Origin: Verrucomicrobiaceae bacterium
GTDB lineage: Bacteria > Verrucomicrobiota > Verrucomicrobiia > Verrucomicrobiales > Akkermansiaceae
Assembly (NCBI GenBank): GCA_027487435.1
Contig: JAIYDP010000024.1
Span: 1-64,000 of the forward strand
Length of the DNA stretch: 64,000 nt
Reading direction: 5' to 3'
The translations under genes and the position numbers were made by a program. Positions 27,329 through 34,680 of the stretch are shown here, piece by piece (the stretch's first letter is position 1; each line of letters starts with the position of its first letter). The notes under the pieces were generated by a model that saw nothing but the letters and a program-made list of their open reading frames with translations, was not told where the DNA came from and searched no databases.

Positions 27329-28366
27329 TTAATGCTTGTGATGATGATAGTGGTCACCAAGTGCGTCGCGACCAAAATCAGCTTTGGCATCGCGCCACAC
27401 ACTGTGCATGTGGTTTGCCTGACTTTGAGAATTTGCGGCTTCGATTAGGATGGTCGGTGTTTGAACCCGATAGTAGTAGGCTTCTGCTTCGATAAGGGAG
27501 CCAGCCCAAGCAAAGTGGATGCTTTCACGCGGAATCGCTTCAAATGCTTGAATTTCTTTTGTCGCAATCGCTGGGCGGTGGCGCTCTGCGTACTCTTTCA
27601 CGAGTTCGAGAAGCACTTTCCATTGCAGATCGTCTAGCTGGTTGCCTTTCACGCCCACTGGTTCGAGTTGGGTGATCTTTCGTGTTTCTGCCGTGAGGAT
27701 TTCTTGCGGTGCTTTTTTTGTGTAAATGACGGGCTTGCCTGCTTTTTCGAGAGAGCTTGCTAAGGAGCGAGCAATGGACTCTTCTTTTTCTAACACATGC
27801 GTTCCTTTCATGCGCCCTTCTTTGACTTTGGCGGGGCTCGCTCCCATGAATGTGGGTGAGGCGGAAATGGACTTGCCGTCAATGATGGTCATGTTCACGG
27901 AGATGTGATGACCTTCAAATCGCCAAGCCCATGTTGCGCCAGCGGTGGGTTTTCCGAAAATGGATGTGTAATAGGCCTTTGAGTTGCGGAAGGTGGGATT
28001 ATTCTCCATCTCTGCGAGCAACTGTTCCAGTTGCATAATGGTCGAGGCTTTCATCATGCCACGTTGACTTAGTGCTGTAGCGAGGAGCTGCTTTGCCGCC
28101 GTTTTTTGTTCTTCATCAAGGTCTTCTAACGGAACGCCTTTGCGTGGACCTGGAGTAAACTTGAATGCTTCGCGATTTTCGTCCTTCATCTCCATGAGCG
28201 CTTTTTGCTTTTGCTCGTCGCGAAGGCCCTCCGTGAAATGATTCGCCGCACGGATCATGTCCGCAATTGCGGCATTCGTTGTGTCAGTGATTACTGGCGG
28301 GGAAGTTGGATCCGCATAAGTTGTGATGCAGGAATAACCTAGAAAAATGCAAATGATAGCTTTCAT
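27329..28366 (-). CDS. DUF3500-family secreted protein
   Basis: The 345-aa product begins with a signal peptide (MKAIICIFLGYSCITTYA). A reasonable ribosome binding site (CAGGGATCA before the ATG) supports this start over the track's. The body matches DUF3500 by eye: NHFTEGLRDEQKQKALMEMKDENREAFKFTPGPRKGVPLEDLDEEQKTAAKQLLATALSQRG, then WAWRFEGHHISVNMTIIDGKSISASPTFMGASPA and FAWAGSLIEAEAYYYRVQTP. The His-rich end (DHYHHHKH) could bind metal. Function is unassigned. It lies 19 bp after tmk on the same strand. Confidence 0.85.
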   Translation of the reverse strand: MKAIICIFLGYSCITTYADPTSPPVITDTTNAAIADMIRAANHFTEGLRDEQKQKALMEMKDENREAFKFTPGPRKGVPLEDLDEEQKTAAKQLLATALSQRGMMKASTIMQLEQLLAEMENNPTFRNSKAYYTSIFGKPTAGATWAWRFEGHHISVNMTIIDGKSISASPTFMGASPAKVKEGRMKGTHVLEKEESIARSLASSLEKAGKPVIYTKKAPQEILTAETRKITQLEPVGVKGNQLDDLQWKVLLELVKEYAERHRPAIATKEIQAFEAIPRESIHFAWAGSLIEAEAYYYRVQTPTILIEAANSQSQANHMHSVWRDAKADFGRDALGDHYHHHKH

Positions 28367-28385
28367 TGATCCCTGCATAACGAAG

Positions 28386-29006
28386 CTAAGAGCGGTATTC
28401 TTTCGGTGAATCGAGATGCTTGATGATATTTTTTGCAACAGTATCGACATCATCAGCAGCAGAAATAATATGTGCGAAAGGCTCATTAGCGAGACGAAGA
28501 AAAAAATCACGACAAAGCTGCAAAGAGTCCTTCCGCTCAAAATGGTTCGCCATATCTCCGCGCCCACCGATGCGGGTCAATGCCGTATCGACATCCAAAT
28601 CGAGAATCACAAGATGATCAGGAATGGGGGCAAATTCTTCATTCATTTGCCGAATCATTGCAGGATCGATTCCACGTGTGCCCTGATAGGCCATGGTGGA
28701 AAAATAATACCGATCTAAAATCACCACTTTCCCCTCATCAAGAGCTGGCTGAATCAATTCCTCTACGTGAGAACGCCGATCGCGCAACAAACAATCCAAC
28801 TCCTCCTCCACAGACATTCTTCCGGTAGCCGCACTCTCGCGCAGCTTGCGTCCCCATGGCCCATTTGTCGGTTCATGGCTTACAACCACCTCGCGACCTA
28901 ATGAAGAAAAATACGATGCCAGACGCTGTGCGAATGTTGTCTTCCCTGTGCCGTCAATCCCTTCAATGACAATCAACATTCCGCGATGAGGCTCCATATT
29001 CTTCAT
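28386..29006 (-). CDS. tmk: thymidylate kinase
   Basis: Tmk phosphorylates dTMP to dTDP in the cytosol. The 206-aa product has P-loop EGIDGTGKTTFAQRLA, the dTMP-site DRYYFSTMAYQG (DRY motif), the HEPTNGPWG segment and LVILDLDVDTALTRIGGRG. Length is normal. ATG 28997 (MEPHRG) is an alternative start that would lose three residues. Confidence 0.95.
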   Translation of the reverse strand: MKNMEPHRGMLIVIEGIDGTGKTTFAQRLASYFSSLGREVVVSHEPTNGPWGRKLRESAATGRMSVEEELDCLLRDRRSHVEELIQPALDEGKVVILDRYYFSTMAYQGTRGIDPAMIRQMNEEFAPIPDHLVILDLDVDTALTRIGGRGDMANHFERKDSLQLCRDFFLRLANEPFAHIISAADDVDTVAKNIIKHLDSPKEYRS

Positions 29007-29022
29007 AATGAATCAACAAATT

Positions 29023-29099
29023 TGGCGTGCCCGGTAGGATTCGAACCTACGACCATCCGCTTAGAAGGCGGATGCTCTATCCAGCTGAGCTACGGGCAC
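29023..29099 (-). tRNA. tRNA-Arg(TCT)
   Basis: The minus strand begins GTGCCCGTAGCTCAGCTGGA and closes with GGTTCGAATCCTACCGGGCAC. Anticodon stem TCCGC/GCGGA encloses loop CTTCTAA, giving anticodon TCT, which decodes AGA as Arg. The acceptor pairs GTGCCCG with CGGGCAC, followed by discriminator G. The genomic bases immediately after are CCA, so the 3' CCA is encoded, unlike the tRNA at 14701. A weak promoter-like TTGCGC/TACTCT pair (16-bp spacing) precedes it. Confidence 0.95.
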
Positions 29100-29289
29100 A
29101 TCCGCAGGCAGAGTAAAAACATTCAGCCTTCGCGCAAGAAAAAACACTTCGACCGATGAGCAAAAGAATCACATGCCTGCATCCACAAAGCCAACATCCA
29201 CTAAAACCTCCGCTTGCCACAGAAGGAAAAAGCTGTCACGTTCGCCTCACCACTTACTTCATTCCTCAACCCCTTGTACAGAAAATCTC

Positions 29290-29721
29290 ATGAATTCGCA
29301 TAACCCTTCAGAAACCAACTTGGATTCTCCCTTCGCTGGCCACACATCGAGTGCCTCCGTCAGTCAAGCAGCTCAAGACTTGCGCTCCGCAGCGGGCCTT
29401 GAAATTACCGAACTCACAGAGCAAGCTCTCAAAATGAAAGAAAAAGCCGTCGAGTCTGCAGCGCAATTTCGTGCAATTACCGTGGAAAAAGCTCGGGAAG
29501 TCGGCACAGCCGCATTGGAGCGCGCTCAAGCCCTGAAGTCTGCCGCTTCGGAAAAAGCTCTTCAATTCAAAGAAGTTGCCGGAGAGCAGTGGAGCGATAC
29601 CCGAGACAAAGCTCGCGAAGCACACTCCGCCGCGGAAGATTACATTCGTGAACATCCCACAAAATGCGTGCTGGGTGCCCTAGGCATCGGCTTCCTCGTT
29701 GGCTTAATCGTACGTCGCTAA
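29290..29721 (+). CDS. YqjD/ElaB (DUF883)-like tail-anchored protein
   Basis: The 143-aa protein is mostly amphipathic, Ala/Glu/Lys-rich helix (LRSAAGLEITELTEQALKMKEKAVESAAQFRAITVEKAREVG). A C-terminal membrane anchor (KCVLGALGIGFLVGLIVRR) preceded by YIREHPTK is the signature end of DUF883 proteins. E. coli YqjD and ElaB of this family bind ribosomes at the inner membrane in stationary phase; whether this one does is inference. The start MNSHNPSET at 29290 skips 39 unconvincing upstream residues. It heads a three-gene set with the next two. Confidence 0.8.
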   Translation: MNSHNPSETNLDSPFAGHTSSASVSQAAQDLRSAAGLEITELTEQALKMKEKAVESAAQFRAITVEKAREVGTAALERAQALKSAASEKALQFKEVAGEQWSDTRDKAREAHSAAEDYIREHPTKCVLGALGIGFLVGLIVRR

Positions 29722-29731
29722 CTAGGATCGC

Positions 29732-30154
29732 ATGGAACCTCGTACACCAGATCAGAAAGCGACTCCTTCGCACACCATGCCGCCTCAAGAAGCTTCCGCA
29801 TGGCAGTCTTCCTTAGCTGAGTTCATCCACACTCGCATCGAACTGATTCGCCTAGAATCCCAAGATGCAGGCACCTTTTTTGCTGGTAAGGCTTGCGCTG
29901 CGATCATTGCCGTGTGCGCTGCGATTATGGCATGGGCGTGTTTGCTCGTAGGGTTCATCGGCGGGGCGGCTCACCTGTTCCACACCCCTTGGTGGATTTG
30001 CACGCTAGTGCTAGGCTTGCTCCACATTATCATTGGCATCGTCGCTGCAAAAAAAATGCGCGCTACGAGTCGGCCACTCTTCCCCGTCACTCGAGGCGAA
30101 TTTGAAAAAGACAAACTATGGCTGCAAACTCTCAAAACGCCGAAAACCAAATAG
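29732..30154 (+). CDS. YqjE/DUF1469-like (phage holin superfamily) membrane protein
   Basis: The 140-aa protein has an N-terminal helix (LAEFIHTRIELIRLESQDAG) typical of the family. Two membrane helices follow (AAIIAVCAAIMAWACLLVGFIGGA and TPWWICTLVLGLLHIIIGIVAAKKM). Despite the holin superfamily name, these chromosomal proteins accompany DUF883 proteins and have no shown lytic role. It sits 10 bp after the DUF883-like gene and overlaps the next gene by 37 bp. Confidence 0.78.
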   Translation: MEPRTPDQKATPSHTMPPQEASAWQSSLAEFIHTRIELIRLESQDAGTFFAGKACAAIIAVCAAIMAWACLLVGFIGGAAHLFHTPWWICTLVLGLLHIIIGIVAAKKMRATSRPLFPVTRGEFEKDKLWLQTLKTPKTK

Positions 30155-30501
30155 AGTCCCTCGTGCTTCGTGCGGATGCCGCCCGTAACGCTCTGGGCGA
30201 TAAGCTACTCACCCTGCGCCAGAAGGCCGATGTCCCATCCCGCATCAAAGAAAAAATCCGTTCGCACCCGATTCTCGTCTTTGGCTCCACCGCTCTTGGC
30301 GGGCTCATCTTGGCACGGCTTTTCTTTCGCAAATCGTCCCGCCCCGCCCCGCCCACACCGCGCCGCAGCATCAAAAACATGCTCTTTCAAGTCCTTTGCG
30401 ACAGCGCAAAACCTGCAATTCAAGCATGGCTCATAGAACAGGTAAAAAAATCCTTGTCGGACAGACTACAAAAAGCTCAAACTCATCCTAGCAACCGTTA
30501 A
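30118..30501 (+). CDS. small membrane protein, third member of the YqjD/YqjE-like set
   Basis: The 127-aa protein starts MAANSQNAENQ inside the end of the previous gene (37-bp overlap). It has a helical N-terminal half (LRADAARNALGDKLLTLRQKADVPSRIKEKIRSHP). One membrane helix follows (PILVFGSTALGGLILARLFF) and then a basic C-terminal part. It occupies the position of yqjK in enteric bacteria, but I do not see clear sequence similarity, so no name is given. Confidence 0.7.
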   Translation: MAANSQNAENQIESLVLRADAARNALGDKLLTLRQKADVPSRIKEKIRSHPILVFGSTALGGLILARLFFRKSSRPAPPTPRRSIKNMLFQVLCDSAKPAIQAWLIEQVKKSLSDRLQKAQTHPSNR

Positions 30502-30545
30502 ACTTTTTTCCTTTCCACTCGTCACTTTTTAGAAAAAATCTACTT

Positions 30546-31631
30546 ATGTCATCCGCTCACACCGTCCTCGATCATGTCGATCAATACCTCCGCCTCGGAC
30601 AGGAATATAGTTGCTCCGACATTCACCTTGCCACGGCTTATCCTCCAGCGTGGCGACGCTTTGGTCAATTGTGCCCCATTTGGGAAGACCACGAACCGCT
30701 CACCCCCGATGAAACGGAGAAGCTCGCTCGATCTTTCCTCACCGAAAAAGAATGGGCACGTCTCATGGATCGCGGCGATGTCGATTTCGCCTACGACAAT
30801 GGCGAAGGCCGATTCCGCGCATCGGTCATTCGCCAGCGTCTCGGGATCGACATGGTCTTCCGCATCATCAGCACCACCATCCGCAGCATTACCGACATCG
30901 GACTTCCTGTCGAACACATCGTCCCTCTCACCCGCTACCATAACGGCCTCGTCCTCGTCACCGGTTCAGTCGGATCAGGAAAATCCACCACCCTCGCCGC
31001 ACTCGTGGACTTCATCAACAAGGACCGCGAAGATCACATCCTCACCCTCGAAGACCCCATCGAATACGTCTTCGAATCCGCAAGTTGCCACGTCAATCAA
31101 CGCGAAGTCCACTCCCACACCGATTCCTTCGCCAAGGCTCTCCGCGGTGCCCTCCGTGAAGACCCCGATGTCATCATGGTCGGAGAAATGCGCGACCTTG
31201 AAACCATTCAGCTCGCCCTCACCGCTGCAGAAACCGGGCACCTTGTCCTTGGCACACTCCACACCGGCAATGCACCTCGAACCCTTGATCGCGTGCTCGA
31301 CGTTTTCCCCACCGACCAACGCGACCAAATCCGCATCATGGTATCCGAATCTCTTCGCGGCGTGCTTTCTCAGCAACTCGTCCCACGCGCCGATGGCAGT
31401 GGACGCGTGCTCGCGCTCGAGCTCCTCGTTAATACCCCCGCCGTGGCCAACTGCATCCGCGAAGGAAAAACCTACATGCTCCCCGGCGTGATGCAAACCG
31501 GCAAAAATGTCGGCATGATTACTATGGACGAATCCCTCCGCACCCTCTACATCAAAGGCCTCATCACCGCGCAAGAATGCCTCTACCGCTCCGAGGACAA
31601 AGTGCAAATGCGCGCCTTCTTTCAATCCTAA
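30546..31631 (+). CDS. PilT-type retraction ATPase paralogue
   Basis: The 361-aa secretion-family ATPase has Walker A GSVGSGKST (about 140-148), the Asp box ILTLEDPIEYVF, Walker B DPDVIMVGEMRDLET and the His box GTLHTGNAPRTLDRVLDVFP. It also carries the PilT-like C-terminal AVANCIREGK. PilT enzymes depolymerise type IV pili at the base of the machine. Compared with its neighbour, the Walker A has SVGSGKS rather than PTGSGKS. The pair resembles PilT plus PilU, but I cannot tell which is which for certain. Confidence 0.9.
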   Translation: MSSAHTVLDHVDQYLRLGQEYSCSDIHLATAYPPAWRRFGQLCPIWEDHEPLTPDETEKLARSFLTEKEWARLMDRGDVDFAYDNGEGRFRASVIRQRLGIDMVFRIISTTIRSITDIGLPVEHIVPLTRYHNGLVLVTGSVGSGKSTTLAALVDFINKDREDHILTLEDPIEYVFESASCHVNQREVHSHTDSFAKALRGALREDPDVIMVGEMRDLETIQLALTAAETGHLVLGTLHTGNAPRTLDRVLDVFPTDQRDQIRIMVSESLRGVLSQQLVPRADGSGRVLALELLVNTPAVANCIREGKTYMLPGVMQTGKNVGMITMDESLRTLYIKGLITAQECLYRSEDKVQMRAFFQS

Positions 31632-31670
31632 TCTCCCCCACCCCGTAACACTCATTCCACCACCTTCACT

Positions 31671-32777
31671 ATGGCACGCATCGACGCCTACTTCCAATAC
31701 CTCGTTGACATCAAAGGCTCCGACCTTCACCTCTCCGAAGGCCAACCTCCCAAAGTCCGCGTCCACGGCGGTATCTCAGCCATCCCCGATCAGCCCGTCC
31801 TGCTCGGTGATGATTTCCGCAGCCTGCTCGCCGAAATCTGCGATCCCAAGGCCTTCGAAAAATACATGCAAACGGGCGACCTCGACTTTGCCTACGCCAT
31901 GGACGAGCAATCCCGCTTCCGCTGCAACTACCTCAAACAAAAAAACGGCCTCGCCGCCGTCTTCCGTTTGATTCCTACCGAAATCGCCAGCATCGAACAA
32001 CTCGGCGTGCCTCAGATTGTCAAAGAATTCGGCCACATGCGCTCCGGCCTCGTCCTCGTCACCGGTCCCACAGGATCTGGTAAATCGACGACCCTTGCCG
32101 CGCTGCTCGACTACATCAACACCAACTTCAATCGTCACATCATCACCATTGAAGAACCCATCGAGTTCGTCCATCGCAACAAAAAATCCATCCTTACCCA
32201 GCGCGAAGTCCCCATCCAGACTCCTTCCTTTGCCGATGGACTACGCGCCGCCCTCCGCGAAGATGCCGACATTGTTCTCGTCGGCGAAATGCGCGACCTC
32301 GAGACCATCTCCCTCGCCCTCACCGCTGCGGAAACCGGACTCCTTGTCTTCGGCACCCTCCACACCAACAACGCCCGCAAAACCGTGGACCGGATCATCG
32401 ACGTATTCCCCGCCGAGCAACAATCCCAAGTCCGCACCATGCTCGCCGCCTCCCTACGCGGCGTACTAGCCCAGCTCCTTTGCCGTCGATGCGATAAACC
32501 AGGCCGAACCGCCGTCCATGAAATCATGTTTGGCAATCCTGCCGTAGCCGCCATCATTCGCGAAGGCGCGACCCAAAAGCTCTCCGATGTGATCACCGGT
32601 GGAAAATCCGAAGGCATGCAATTCATGGATGAATCCATCTGGTCTCGCCTCTGCGAAGGCATCATTTCCCCGCAAGAAGCCTACATGAAAGCCATCGACA
32701 AAAACCGCTTCAAAAAATTCCTCCCGCCCGAGCTAGGCAACCTCGGCAACGCCTCCGGCGGCGAAGCCCCACGCTGA
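31671..32777 (+). CDS. pilT: twitching motility ATPase PilT
   Basis: The 368-aa product has Walker A GPTGSGKST (about 132-140), Asp box IITIEEPIEFVH, Walker B DADIVLVGEMRDLET and His box GTLHTNNARKTVDRIIDVFP. The C-terminal AVAAIIREGATQKL is close to the PilT AIRNLIREGK signature. It is the better match to canonical PilT of the two tandem genes. No pilin, PilB, PilC or PilQ genes lie in the window. It converges with the defence operon 28 bp away. Confidence 0.92.
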   Translation: MARIDAYFQYLVDIKGSDLHLSEGQPPKVRVHGGISAIPDQPVLLGDDFRSLLAEICDPKAFEKYMQTGDLDFAYAMDEQSRFRCNYLKQKNGLAAVFRLIPTEIASIEQLGVPQIVKEFGHMRSGLVLVTGPTGSGKSTTLAALLDYINTNFNRHIITIEEPIEFVHRNKKSILTQREVPIQTPSFADGLRAALREDADIVLVGEMRDLETISLALTAAETGLLVFGTLHTNNARKTVDRIIDVFPAEQQSQVRTMLAASLRGVLAQLLCRRCDKPGRTAVHEIMFGNPAVAAIIREGATQKLSDVITGGKSEGMQFMDESIWSRLCEGIISPQEAYMKAIDKNRFKKFLPPELGNLGNASGGEAPR

Positions 32778-32805
32778 TACGTAGCACTCAATATCGTTGG
32801 AAATA

Positions 32806-33399
32806 CTATCCCGCCCTTTCTAGAAAATCGCGATAGGAGTGATCGTCAAGATTGGTTGCCCCGCCTGCTAAGTAGTTCCGCAGCTCTTTTAGCCGCAGGA
32901 TAGGATGCTTTTCGCAAAGCTTAAAAATCTTGATTGTTTGCTTGGCGCGATGCTGGATTTCTGGAGGAGCCACTTCATTGGGCTTTAGCTCACCATTGGC
33001 GAAGTCCCATTGAAAATACTTGTCAAAAAAGTAGTCAGACGCATCCGGCTTCAAAAGAGCTTCATCAAACTGATCACCTTTCATCTGCTGACAATGGTCA
33101 CAGCAATAGAAAAGATTCGTCCACTCAAGCGCCAAATCGAGACGGCCATGCGGCCCTGACTTCGGGTGGAAATGATCGATCGTCTCCCTGCCCGGTGGGC
33201 TTATTGGAGTCATATCACAGTAGGAGCAATGTTCTTGTGTCTGATCCCTAAGACCTTGATCATTCAGGATTTGATTCAGTTTACGATTTTTGTATTGAGG
33301 CCAGTCCGTCCAGTGACCACGATTCACGAGTGAATCCGTCCAAGCTGCACCTTTGTCCTTCAAAACCTGCGGGCAATCTGCGCGTGTGAATTTTCTCAT
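32806..33399 (-). CDS. ptuB: PtuB-like HNH nuclease of a Septu-type system
   Basis: The 197-aa protein carries a CxxC zinc knuckle and HNH core: HCSYCDMTPISPPGRETIDHFHPKSG, then NLFYCCDHCQQMKGDQF. This is the layout of the HNH nuclease found beside AAA ATPases in Septu and in some retron operons. The N-terminal MRKFTRADCPQVL is also typical of that family. Its start overlaps the ptuA stop by four bases (ATGA). By family it would cut nucleic acid when released by PtuA; that has not been shown for this protein. It is the last gene of the minus-strand operon. Confidence 0.85.
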   Translation of the reverse strand: MRKFTRADCPQVLKDKGAAWTDSLVNRGHWTDWPQYKNRKLNQILNDQGLRDQTQEHCSYCDMTPISPPGRETIDHFHPKSGPHGRLDLALEWTNLFYCCDHCQQMKGDQFDEALLKPDASDYFFDKYFQWDFANGELKPNEVAPPEIQHRAKQTIKIFKLCEKHPILRLKELRNYLAGGATNLDDHSYRDFLERAG

Positions 33400-34628
33400 G
33401 CTTGATTGCGTTTGAATTCTGCCACTTGCTGTTTCTGCCGTTCGTATTGGCGTAGCTCTGCAGTGACGACTTGCTCTAGCTCCATGCCGCGACCAGCGAT
33501 TTTCTGAGCCAGCTTTCGCATCGCTTGTTCTTCATCATCTCCGCCCTTGAGTGCGGAACTCAGAAGCGTGCGGAACTCGGCCAGCAATTTCCGATTCTCT
33601 GGATCATACCAATCGCTCACCTCCAGCACACTGCTCAGTGCTGTCACATAGCTGTCGCCTTGCTCCACCATCCGGGGCTCTTCCACGGTGACCGCCCCTC
33701 CCTCGCCCACTCTTAGTCGATGAATCCAAGCATTCTCATTGAGCGAACTGACGACAAACGGTGAATGCGTGGCAACGAAAATTTGCGCTTTGGGGAAAAG
33801 CCGCTGCACCATAGGCATCACGCGCCATTGCCACTCTGGGTGCAAGTGGGTTTCTGGCTCATCCACGAGAAGGATCACAGGCTGCTCAAGAGGGTCTTCT
33901 GCATCGCGGAAGAAAACATCCATCCAAACCACGCCTTGCACCAACCAGCCAAGGATGCTGCGCAAGCCATCGGGCAAAGTGGTGATGGGAAATGGCTCAG
34001 GTGAACTCCCCCAACGCACACGTAATTCAGGCTTGGGATGAACAGTGGATGCAAAAGAAAATTTGCGTCCTGTCACTTCTTCAATCGCCGTTTCTATGGC
34101 TTTGATCATCCGGCTGTAGCGTCCTGTCAGACCTTGTCGGCTCTCAGTTGCCGCTTGCAAGTCCATCGTGAAGATCCCTTGCAGTAATCGTTGCGATTCA
34201 TCAGCGGGGCGGGAAAATGAAAGGGCTTCATCCGTAGTGGGAAGGCGAATTTCCGCATTGGCTTTTACTTCAGCAGTTTCTAGGTAGGCGCGGGGGCAGA
34301 GGGTCATCGCAAAGCAATTCAAATATTTTCTAGAAACCGGGAATAATGTCATTGGATCCCACACGCTTACGTCTCCATCTTTATCTGTAGTGTCTCCTTT
34401 GAAATACACCATATTATCGGGCTCAATATCTCTCTTCTTCGATTCCCTCCTCCCGCCCAGAGCAGCAGCTATAAGTGCCAGCAATCTCGTCTTGCCACTG
34501 CCATTTGGGCCGGTGAAAACGTGTACTTCTGCTAAATTTGGAACCTCTTCTTCAGCAAGGTGAGGGAACTCGATTTCAAATTCGCCAAACGGTGCAAATG
34601 GTTCGGCGCGCAATGCAGAAATTTTCAT
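33396..34628 (-). CDS. ptuA: PtuA-like AAA/ABC-type ATPase of a Septu-type system
   Basis: The 410-aa protein begins MKISALRAEPFAPFGEFEIEF. It has Walker A TGPNGSGKTRLLALIAAALGG (about 40-47), an inserted middle region, Walker B ILLVDEPETHLHPEWQWRVMP and the switch FVATHSPFVVSSLNENAW, the ABC/SMC-like OLD-family arrangement. PtuA oligomers control PtuB in Septu. Eight extra residues in the track ORF before MKIS are not needed. It sits 52 bp after the ROCO gene and overlaps ptuB. It could instead be the ATPase half of a retron operon, but there is no reverse transcriptase here. Confidence 0.83.
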   Translation of the reverse strand: MKISALRAEPFAPFGEFEIEFPHLAEEEVPNLAEVHVFTGPNGSGKTRLLALIAAALGGRRESKKRDIEPDNMVYFKGDTTDKDGDVSVWDPMTLFPVSRKYLNCFAMTLCPRAYLETAEVKANAEIRLPTTDEALSFSRPADESQRLLQGIFTMDLQAATESRQGLTGRYSRMIKAIETAIEEVTGRKFSFASTVHPKPELRVRWGSSPEPFPITTLPDGLRSILGWLVQGVVWMDVFFRDAEDPLEQPVILLVDEPETHLHPEWQWRVMPMVQRLFPKAQIFVATHSPFVVSSLNENAWIHRLRVGEGGAVTVEEPRMVEQGDSYVTALSSVLEVSDWYDPENRKLLAEFRTLLSSALKGGDDEEQAMRKLAQKIAGRGMELEQVVTAELRQYERQKQQVAEFKRNQA

Positions 34629-34680
34629 ACAGCCATGGCTTACGAAAATCATCGAGCGATGGCAAGGGCGAACCCCTGCA

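Noticed and set aside
32806-34628. Retron operon (HNH and ATPase can accompany retrons)
   Set aside because: No reverse transcriptase and no msr/msd-like RNA gene lies in the window, so a stand-alone Septu-type reading is better.
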